A stretch of DNA of 15,722 nt from the NCBI GenBank assembly GCA_900542245.1, contig UQMQ01000047.1, positions 1 to 15,722 on the forward strand. Direction: 5' to 3'. The stretch's first letter is position 1. Every line of letters begins with the position of its first letter. The position numbers and the translations under genes were made by a program. Shown here piece by piece: positions 6,513-12,995 of the stretch. The DNA is from an uncultured Eubacteriales bacterium. Its GTDB lineage: Bacteria; Bacillota; Clostridia; Peptostreptococcales; Anaerovoracaceae. The notes under the pieces are model-generated. The model saw only the letters and a program-made list of their open reading frames with translations, did no database searches and was not told the origin of the DNA.

Positions 6513-7718
6513 TCAGCGGAAGCTGCCCAGCCTGCGGAAGCGCTGCACCGCTGCTTTGACCTTCTCGACTGTGTATTCCATCTCCTCGATCGTGTTGAAC
6601 TCGCTGAAGCTGAAGCGAATCGCGCTTTCGATCTCCTTCGGCGAAAGCCCCATCGCGTTCAGCACATGCGAGCCTTTCGCGGAAGCATGATTGGACGCGC
6701 AGGCAGAACCTGTGGAAACGTAGATGCCGTCCTGCTCCAGTGTGTGCAGCAGGACCTCGCCGCGCGTACCGAGAAATGAAATATTCAGTACCGATGGGCA
6801 AGCCGTCTCGTCCTCCGGACTGTTGATGCGAATATCCGGGATCTCCGCCTTGCAGGCTTCCAGCAAGAACTTTCTGCAGGCGCGCATCGTTTCGATCCGC
6901 GCGTCAAAATTCATCATAGCAAGCGCTGCCGCTTTGCCGAAACCGATGATACCCGGCGTATTCTCCGTACCGGAGCGCAGATGCCGTTCCTGCCCGCCGC
7001 CGAGCAGGAACGCCGGAAGATTTAGACCCTTGCGGACATACAGGGCACCCATGCCCTTCGGTCCATGGATCTTATGCGCGCTGAGTGAGAGCAGATCCAC
7101 CCCGCGATAGTTTGCTGCAAGGTCGAGCGGGATCTTGCCGAAAGCCTGTACACAATCGCTGTGCAGCCAGATATCGGTTCCATGCGCCTTGTTGTAGTCT
7201 GCTTTGATCTTTGCGATCTCCGGGATCGGCATGATCGTTCCTGTCTCGTTGTTGACGCCCATGATCGAGATCAGGATCGTATCTTCCGTCAGCTCCGCCG
7301 CGAGCTGGTTCATATCCGGATGGCACAGGCGGTCGACCCCGATGCGGACAACTTCGTATCCCAGACTTTCCAGCTTGCGGGCAGGCTCCAGGATCGCCGG
7401 ATGCTCTGCCGCGGAAACAAGGATCTTGTTGCCGCTGCGCTTTTTTGCCTGCGCTGCACCAAAGAGTACGGTATTGTCTGACTCTGTGCCGCAAGCGGTG
7501 AAGTACAGTGCTTCCTCCTTCGCCCCGATCGCCGCCGCGAGCGTCTTTCTTGCCGCTCGCACTTCTTTCTCAGCAGCCAGTCCCAGCGCATGCAGCGAAG
7601 ACGGGTTGCCGTAATTTTCACGCATGGCCTGCAGCATTGTCTCCGTCACAGCGTCATACTGCCGCGTGGTTGCGCTGTTGTCCAAATATACGAGCTTCTT
7701 ATCCGTTTTCTCCAGCAT
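6513..7718 (-). CDS. nifS: Cysteine desulfurase, NifS/IscS family (likely ThiI partner)
   Basis: 401 residues, a class V aminotransferase-fold PLP enzyme. It opens with YLDNSATT; His106 sits in AAEHPAIL, the PLP Lys is Lys216 in SAHKIHGPKG, and the persulfide-forming Cys340 lies in STGSACAS. It takes sulfur from cysteine, giving alanine and an enzyme persulfide. Direct adjacency to thiI (80-base gap) matches the Bacillus nifZ-thiI arrangement, so delivery to ThiI for tRNA thiolation is the best guess, with Fe-S assembly as an alternative because no iscU/sufU scaffold is nearby. The start overlaps the MATE stop codon by one base (TAATG) and has a strong GAGGAGGT site, indicating coupled translation. 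Confidence 0.93.
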   Translation of the reverse strand: MLEKTDKKLVYLDNSATTRQYDAVTETMLQAMRENYGNPSSLHALGLAAEKEVRAARKTLAAAIGAKEEALYFTACGTESDNTVLFGAAQAKKRSGNKILVSAAEHPAILEPARKLESLGYEVVRIGVDRLCHPDMNQLAAELTEDTILISIMGVNNETGTIMPIPEIAKIKADYNKAHGTDIWLHSDCVQAFGKIPLDLAANYRGVDLLSLSAHKIHGPKGMGALYVRKGLNLPAFLLGGGQERHLRSGTENTPGIIGFGKAAALAMMNFDARIETMRACRKFLLEACKAEIPDIRINSPEDETACPSVLNISFLGTRGEVLLHTLEQDGIYVSTGSACASNHASAKGSHVLNAMGLSPKEIESAIRFSFSEFNTIEEMEYTVEKVKAAVQRFRRLGSFR

Positions 7719-9115
7719 TATACCTCCTCATCCTCCACACGTCCGGTGAAGATATTCATCCATTTCTTTGAAAAATATCGGTAATAGCAAGCGACGATCT
7801 TGAGTACATCTGCCGTCGCGACCACCGCCATCGCCCAATGCAGCGGCAGATCAAAGAGCAGCACGCTGATATACGCCAGCGGTACCTGCAGTCCGAGATT
7901 GCACGCGACATCCACATACATGCAGAACATCGTATCGCCGCCCGGCCGGAAGATCGCGCAGATCATCATATAGGACAGCATCTTCGGCGTCATTGCAAAT
8001 GCGTAAACGAGCAGCGCCTTCATCAGCATATCTGTTGTCTCCGGTGTGAAGTTGTAAATATCCGCGATCGGCGCCCGCATCAGAATGATGGCAGCCGTCA
8101 TGACCACGTTCAATACCCATGTGACCTTGAGAATATTGCGGCTGTACTCGTAGGTCAGCTTCTTTTTGCCCTGACCTAAAACCTCGCCCAGCAGCACCGC
8201 CGAAGCATTGCCGAGACCGAAATAAACAGTCTGGAAGAAATCCGTTACCGTCACCGCCACCTGTGACACCGCGAAAGCCGAGGCGCTGATCTTGCCGTAA
8301 GCCGCGAAAATGCAGGACACCGATACCGCCCACAGCCCTTCGGTGATGATGACCGGGATCGCTGTCTTCATCACGCTTGCGAACAGTTCTCTGGAATAGG
8401 AAAACAATTCACTCAGCTTTGCCTTAAGCGGATATTCCTTGCGCAGGTAAATCGAAAGGTGCATCGCGATACATTCCAGCACACGCGCCAGCAGGGTCGC
8501 GATCGCAGCGCCCTTCACGCCCAGCTCCGGGAAGCCGCATTTGCCATAGATCAGCAAATAGTTGCAGATCACATTCGTAAGAATCGCACAGCCGTTAATG
8601 ATCGTCGGTACCGTCACGTCCTGGATCGCGCGGGAATTATAGGAAATTACAAAGGTAAGACCGGAGAATACGTAAGAAAAACACGCGATCCGCAGATATT
8701 TCGTACCCAGCAGCACGACCTCCGCATCCTCCGCAAACAGACGAATCAGCATCGGCGCCGCCAAATACACAAAAACGATCGCCGGAGCCGCGAGCGCCAG
8801 ACAGACCGTATAGTCAATGCCGATAATCTTGCGCAGGCTGGCAATATCGCGGATGCCCCAGTACTGAACCGCATGCACAGCCGCACCGCTGAATACACCG
8901 AAAAGTACGACGCCGAAGATAAAATAGATCTGGTTCGCTGCGCCGACGGCTGCCAGTGCGTTTTCCCCGACCTTGCCGACCATAATGGTATCCGCCAGAT
9001 TCAGTGTGACCGCGATCACCTGCTGAATGACCATCGGGATCCCGACCACCAGCAGCTTGCGGTAAAAGCTATGATCTGCTTCGTTTAAGTTTTTCACCCT
9101 CATTTGTTCTTTCAT
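7718..9115 (-). CDS. MATE family efflux transporter
   Basis: 465 residues, very hydrophobic, consistent with the 12 membrane helices of the MATE (NorM/DinF-like) superfamily. The N-terminal half has the recognisable ADTIMVGKVG (41-50) and ENALAAVGAANQI segments, and the two halves resemble one another in layout. Members export cationic drugs or metabolites in exchange for Na+ or H+; the substrate here is unknown. ATG at 9115 is preceded by AAAGGG seven bases away; Met5 is a possible alternative. Its last base overlaps the desulfurase start, so it is probably the first gene of a MATE-nifS-thiI unit. I see no convincing promoter in the 89 bases before it, and readthrough from rny past the hairpin there is possible. 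Confidence 0.9.
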   Translation of the reverse strand: MKEQMRVKNLNEADHSFYRKLLVVGIPMVIQQVIAVTLNLADTIMVGKVGENALAAVGAANQIYFIFGVVLFGVFSGAAVHAVQYWGIRDIASLRKIIGIDYTVCLALAAPAIVFVYLAAPMLIRLFAEDAEVVLLGTKYLRIACFSYVFSGLTFVISYNSRAIQDVTVPTIINGCAILTNVICNYLLIYGKCGFPELGVKGAAIATLLARVLECIAMHLSIYLRKEYPLKAKLSELFSYSRELFASVMKTAIPVIITEGLWAVSVSCIFAAYGKISASAFAVSQVAVTVTDFFQTVYFGLGNASAVLLGEVLGQGKKKLTYEYSRNILKVTWVLNVVMTAAIILMRAPIADIYNFTPETTDMLMKALLVYAFAMTPKMLSYMMICAIFRPGGDTMFCMYVDVACNLGLQVPLAYISVLLFDLPLHWAMAVVATADVLKIVACYYRYFSKKWMNIFTGRVEDEEV

Positions 9116-9163
9116 ATTATATCCCTTTAATCCTTACAACTATTGACCCTTATAGATAACGAT

Positions 9164-9185
9164 AGAGGCAGATTGCTCTGCCTCT
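9164..9185 (-). terminator. Hairpin between rny and the MATE gene (weak terminator or processing site)
   Basis: A perfect 9-bp inverted repeat, AGAGGCAGA (9164-9172) with TCTGCCTCT (9177-9185). On the minus strand the loop is GCAA, a stable GNRA-type tetraloop. It lies about 20 bases after the rny stop codon but has no T run after it (ATCGTTATC follows), so it is not a standard intrinsic terminator. It may protect the rny mRNA 3' end or be an RNA-processing site. Confidence 0.5.
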
Positions 9186-9204
9186 TGTCTGCATTTTGAA
9201 AAGA

Positions 9205-10749
9205 CTACTTCGCGTAGTCGATCGCTCTGGTCTCTCTGACCACATTGACCTTGATCTGACCCGGATATTCCAGTTCGGATTCGATCTTTTTGGAAATTTC
9301 CCTTGCCAGGAAAACGATCTCTTCGTCATTGACCGCGTCCGGCTTGGCGATGATGCGGATTTCACGCCCTGCCTGAATCGCAAAGGACTTTTCGACGCCC
9401 GGCGTCGTGTTCGCGATCTCTTCAAGCTTTTCAAGACGTTTGATGTACGCGTCCAGCGTTTCGCGTCTCGCGCCCGGTCTTGCCGCCGACAGTGCGTCTG
9501 CCGCTGCAATCAGCACTGCTTCCATATTCTTCGGCTCGTAGTCACCATGATGCGCAGCCATACCGTTGATGACTGCTTCGGATTCCTTGTACTTACGCAG
9601 GATCTCGATACCGATGTCGACATGCGTGCCTTCATATTCGTGGTCGAGTGCCTTGCCGATATCATGCAGCAGTCCGGCTCTCTTGGCAAGCTTGACGTCC
9701 AGTCCCAGCTCACCCGCCATCAGTCCCGCGAGCTGCGCGACCTCTACCGAATGCTTGAGCACATTCTGCCCGTAGGACGTTCTGTATTTGAGTCTGCCCA
9801 AAATCTTGATCAGCTCCGGATGCAGATTGTGGATACCGACCTCAAACGTAGCCTGTTCGCCCTCTTCCTTGATGATGGCGTTGACCTCTTTGGTCGCTTT
9901 CTCGACCATTTCCTCGATCCTTGCCGGGTGAATCCGTCCGTCCACGATCAGCTTTTCGAGTGCAATCCGCGCGATCTCTCTTCTGACCGGATCGAAGCCG
10001 GACAGGATCACTGCCTCCGGTGTGTCGTCGATGATCAGATCCACGCCGGTGAGCGTTTCGATGGCTCTGATGTTCCTGCCTTCGCGACCGATGATACGAC
10101 CCTTCATTTCGTCGTTTGGAAGTGCAACGACAGAAACGGTACTCTCGGCAACGTGGTCGGCAGCACAGCGCTGGATCGCGCCCGTAATGATGTACTTGGC
10201 TTTCTTGTCCGCTTCCTCCTTGGCTTTGGTCTCGATTTCCTTAATCATCACGGAAGCCTCGTGTCGAACCTCCTTTTCGGTATTGGCGAGCAGGATCGTT
10301 TTTGCCTCCTCTGCCGTATAACCGGAGATCCGCTCCAGTTCTTCCATCTGCTTGGCTATAACAAGTTCTAACTCTTTCTGTCTGTTAATGATCGCCTGTT
10401 CTTTTTGTGTAATGCTTTCTTCTTTTCGTTCGATATTCTCAAGTTTACGATCCATGGATTCTTCCTTTTGGATCAGTCGTCTTTCGGAGCGCTGGATCTC
10501 TGCGCGGCGTTCTCTGGCGTCACGTTCTGCTTCGCTTCTCATTCTGTGCGCCTCCTCCTTTGCCTCCAGGATCGCCTCCTTCTTCATACTTTCGGATCTA
10601 TTCTCTGCATCCAGAATTAGATTTCTCGCCTTCTGCTCCGCACTGCCGATCGCTTTTTCGCCGACATTTTTGCGGTATATATATCCGATCAATGCGCCAA
10701 TTGCAAGTGCAATCACCGCAATTACAATTTTCACCATAATTGGGCCCAT
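9205..10749 (-). CDS. rny: Ribonuclease Y
   Basis: 514 residues, close to the family norm of about 520. It has a single N-terminal membrane helix (about 5-26), a long charged coiled coil (about 30-190, rich in Glu/Lys/Arg), a KH domain with the GRIIGREG loop (217-224), then an HD domain with the metal-binding His362-Asp363 in LLHDIGKALDH. The membrane-anchored endonuclease starts turnover of many mRNAs in Firmicutes. The start codon has a near-perfect AGGAGGTG seven bases upstream. It is transcribed divergently from rodA; on the minus strand GATAAT (near 10800-10805) is a possible -10 but its -35 partner is poor, so I do not call a promoter for it. Confidence 0.97.
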   Translation of the reverse strand: MGPIMVKIVIAVIALAIGALIGYIYRKNVGEKAIGSAEQKARNLILDAENRSESMKKEAILEAKEEAHRMRSEAERDARERRAEIQRSERRLIQKEESMDRKLENIERKEESITQKEQAIINRQKELELVIAKQMEELERISGYTAEEAKTILLANTEKEVRHEASVMIKEIETKAKEEADKKAKYIITGAIQRCAADHVAESTVSVVALPNDEMKGRIIGREGRNIRAIETLTGVDLIIDDTPEAVILSGFDPVRREIARIALEKLIVDGRIHPARIEEMVEKATKEVNAIIKEEGEQATFEVGIHNLHPELIKILGRLKYRTSYGQNVLKHSVEVAQLAGLMAGELGLDVKLAKRAGLLHDIGKALDHEYEGTHVDIGIEILRKYKESEAVINGMAAHHGDYEPKNMEAVLIAAADALSAARPGARRETLDAYIKRLEKLEEIANTTPGVEKSFAIQAGREIRIIAKPDAVNDEEIVFLAREISKKIESELEYPGQIKVNVVRETRAIDYAK

Positions 10750-10865
10750 TGCAGCACCTCCTTCTTATTCAGTTTTGTTTTTCTTTCTTTTCTTTTTTTC
10801 GATTATCGTTTACAATATCTATTGCATGAAAATTTATGAATCAAAATGCATTACATAATTAAATC

Positions 10866-10895
10866 TTGATATATCCATACAATATATATTATAAT
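10866..10895 (+). promoter_or_regulatory. Sigma-A promoter of rodA
   Basis: TTGATA (10866-10871, 5/6 to consensus) is followed after 18 bases by a perfect TATAAT (10890-10895). The expected start near 10902 gives a leader of about 34 bases before the rodA ATG. The surrounding 100 bases are strongly AT-rich. Confidence 0.75.
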
Positions 10896-10935
10896 GTTTA
10901 GGACAAGGAAATGTCAAGAAGTAGAAAGGCAAGTA

Positions 10936-12042
10936 ATGAACAAAATTTTTAATCCACTGGAAAACATTGATAAATATATCCTGATTTGTGTCGGTTTACT
11001 GGGTGCGTTGAGTCTGACCATGCTCGAAAGCACCGTATACGAGGACTGTTTCGTGCTCGCCAGACCGGTTTTGATTCAGGCCATCGCCTATGTGCTCGGC
11101 TTTGGTGTCCTGCTTTTCATCCAGAATCTCGACTATCGGTTCTTCATCGGGCTGGAAAAGGTGCTCTATGTCATTTCGATCCTGCTCCTGTTGACGGTAT
11201 ATGTCCCGGGGCTTGGTCAGGAAAACTACGGCTCCCGCGCCTGGATCAGCCTCGGCATCACCACGCTGCAGCCATCGGAGTTCGTCAAAATTCTGTTTGT
11301 GCTCATCATGGCAGGTTATCTGTCGGAGCACCGCGACGAGCTGACGAAGTTTGCGGGTGTGTTCAAGGCCTTTCTGGTTGCGGCGCCGATCATCGCGATC
11401 GTACTCAAAGAGGACCTTGGCAGCGCGTTGGTCTACATCGTCATGTGGATCTTCATGGTGTTCTTTGCCGGCATCGACTACAGGCTGTTTTTTCAATGCG
11501 CACTGGCCTGTCTGGTCGCAGTGCCGATCATCTATAAGTTTCTCGACACTTACCAAAAAGAGAGGATCGAGGCTTTCCTGCATCCGGACAACCTGAGCCT
11601 GTCCGGCAACTATCAGGTCTGGCAGTCCAAGGTTGCGATGGGCTCCGGCGGTCTGTTCGGCAAAGGACTGTTTCAGGGCACGCAAAAGAGCTTGGACTTC
11701 ATCCCGGTCCAGCAGTCGGACTTCATTTTTTCGGTCGTCGTGGAGGAGCTCGGTTTCCTCGGCGGCACGGTCACCATTCTGGTCTACGCTTTCCTGCTAA
11801 TCCGTTTCACAAGGATCATCCGCGACTCCGTAGACCTGTACGGCGCGCTGATCGTCATCGGATTTTTGGGCATGTTCCTGTTCCAGATCTTTGAAAACAT
11901 CGCGATGACCATGGGTCTGATGCCTGTTACCGGCATCACTCTGCCGTTCCTGTCCGGCGGCGGCACCTCCGTCATTGCCAGCATGATCGCCGTCGGTGTC
12001 ATCGTCAACGTCGGCGTCAACAGCAAAGCCATCAATTTCTAG
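10936..12042 (+). CDS. rodA: SEDS-family peptidoglycan glycosyltransferase RodA
   Basis: 368 residues, polytopic membrane protein of the SEDS (RodA/FtsW/SpoVE) family with about ten helices. Family blocks visible: SRAWISLGITTLQPSEFVK (100-118), KEDLGSALV (158-166), QQSDFIFSVVVEELGF (259-274) with Asp262 matching the essential catalytic Asp, and GLMPVTGITLPFLSGGGTS near 327-345. QPSEFVK and a PBP2 gene in the same neighbourhood favour RodA over FtsW or SpoVE. It polymerises lipid II into glycan strands for side-wall growth, with PBP2 as cross-linking partner. Fourteen in-frame codons lie upstream, but the ATG at 10936 has GAAAGG about six bases before it and a native N-terminus. It is the only plus-strand gene and converges on minD. 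Confidence 0.9.
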   Translation: MNKIFNPLENIDKYILICVGLLGALSLTMLESTVYEDCFVLARPVLIQAIAYVLGFGVLLFIQNLDYRFFIGLEKVLYVISILLLLTVYVPGLGQENYGSRAWISLGITTLQPSEFVKILFVLIMAGYLSEHRDELTKFAGVFKAFLVAAPIIAIVLKEDLGSALVYIVMWIFMVFFAGIDYRLFFQCALACLVAVPIIYKFLDTYQKERIEAFLHPDNLSLSGNYQVWQSKVAMGSGGLFGKGLFQGTQKSLDFIPVQQSDFIFSVVVEELGFLGGTVTILVYAFLLIRFTRIIRDSVDLYGALIVIGFLGMFLFQIFENIAMTMGLMPVTGITLPFLSGGGTSVIASMIAVGVIVNVGVNSKAINF

Positions 12043-12092
12043 GGCAGCACACAAACCAGTGCACCGTTGTAGGCGCTTGCTGTATGCACACG

Positions 12093-12134
12093 AAAAAAGT
12101 CTGTATCACAAGGAATTATGATACAGACTTTTTT
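12093..12134. terminator. Bidirectional terminator between rodA and minD
   Basis: A perfect 16-bp inverted repeat: six A plus GTCTGTATCA (12093-12108) and TGATACAGAC plus six T (12119-12134), loop of 10 bases. It is flanked by converging stop codons (rodA at 12042, minD at 12182) and presents a T run in both directions. Confidence 0.93.
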
Positions 12135-12181
12135 GATTCATCATCGTTTCAGCTTCACAGCTTGTGTGCAGCCATCCGTCG

Positions 12182-12907
12182 CTAAAGCTCCCGGATGCGC
12201 TCGGCGATGCGCACGAAGTTCTGCGCGATCGGACTCTCGGGCATGAACGCGATCGGCACGCCGAGATTGGTGGAGATATGTATGTTTTCATCATACGGGA
12301 TCAGCCCCAACACCTGTCCGCGCATGCCGCGCGTCACTTCCTCCACAGACGGCGCCAGTCCCGCGCGTACCAGCTTGAGATTCAGCTTGTTGATCAGATA
12401 GTGGATCTGATAGCTGCCGCCGGTTTCCGCCAGAAAAGCGGTCATCATCTCAGCATCGCGCATCGAGGCGATCTCCGGATTGATGACCAGTACGATATGA
12501 TCCGCGCCGCCGATCGCGATCAGCAGGTTGTCATCCATACCTGCCGGCGCATCAATGATCACATAATCATACATTTCTTTTAATTTATCGCAAAGTACTT
12601 TCATATGCAGCGGTGTGATCTCGGTATCGGAACGTTTCGGCGAGGCTGCCATGAAACTCAGCCCCGGGAAACTCTTGTCACGAATGATCGCCTGCTTGAT
12701 CCTGCACACACCGTTCATCACGTCATTGACATCATAGACGACGTTGTTCTCCAGTCCCAGATACAGATCCAGATTGCGCAGCCCCGTATCCATATCGATG
12801 ACGATGACTTGGTGACCAAGCTTGGAGAGTGTCGCTCCCAGATTGGCCGAAACCATGGTTTTGCCTGTGCCTCCTTTCCCTGAGGCGATGACGATTGATT
12901 TACCCAT
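12182..12907 (-). CDS. minD: Septum site-determining ATPase MinD, lacking the C-terminal membrane-targeting helix
   Basis: 241 residues, 20-30 shorter than usual. It is a ParA/MinD-type ATPase with a deviant Walker A at 10-17 (GKGGTGKT; the first Lys11 is the MinD-type signature lysine), TGLRNLDLYLGLENNVVYDV (41-60) typical of MinD proper, and the switch II DAPAG at 119-123. It ends at RIAERIREL, where other MinD proteins continue through a linker into an amphipathic membrane helix. Neither alternative frame after the stop encodes such a helix. MinD normally recruits MinC to poles to block FtsZ rings, but no minC or minE is adjacent. Strong GGAGG ribosome site. It follows PBP2 by 88 bases. 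FlhG-like or orphan ParA function is an alternative, though the LGLEN block favours MinD. Confidence 0.85.
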   Translation of the reverse strand: MGKSIVIASGKGGTGKTMVSANLGATLSKLGHQVIVIDMDTGLRNLDLYLGLENNVVYDVNDVMNGVCRIKQAIIRDKSFPGLSFMAASPKRSDTEITPLHMKVLCDKLKEMYDYVIIDAPAGMDDNLLIAIGGADHIVLVINPEIASMRDAEMMTAFLAETGGSYQIHYLINKLNLKLVRAGLAPSVEEVTRGMRGQVLGLIPYDENIHISTNLGVPIAFMPESPIAQNFVRIAERIREL

Positions 12908-12945
12908 GGCTCCTCCTTCCTACTTGTAATGTTAATCGAAACGAA

Positions 12946-12970
12946 GGCAGACAGCTTGTGGCTGTCCGCC
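12946..12970 (-). terminator. Hairpin between PBP2 and minD (weak terminator or attenuator)
   Basis: On the minus strand GGCGGACAGC (12970-12961) pairs with GCTGTCTGCC (12955-12946), ten pairs including one G-U, around a 5-base loop. It is followed by TTCGTTTC, an interrupted T run. It lies 26 bases after the PBP2 stop and 38 before minD. It could lower transcription into minD rather than stop it fully. Confidence 0.5.
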
Positions 12971-12995
12971 GTATCTTCATTCTGTTCTTGTCTGC

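Noticed and set aside
6433..6801. An in-frame N-terminal extension of thiI of 123 codons
   Set aside because: It would overlap the end of the desulfurase gene by about 290 bases, is Arg/Gln-rich junk, and the ATG at 6432 has a good ribosome binding site and the family's normal N-terminus.
9196..10371. A 391-codon open frame on the plus strand opposite rny
   Set aside because: Antisense shadow of RNase Y; Phe/Leu/Asp-rich with no domain.
10750..10860. A promoter for rny on the minus strand
   Set aside because: Several AT-rich hexamers can be paired, but none has both a good -35 and correct spacing.
12106..12181. A frameshifted membrane-targeting helix for MinD beyond its stop codon
   Set aside because: Both other frames were read: neither gives an amphipathic, basic-hydrophobic helix, and one runs through the terminator stem.
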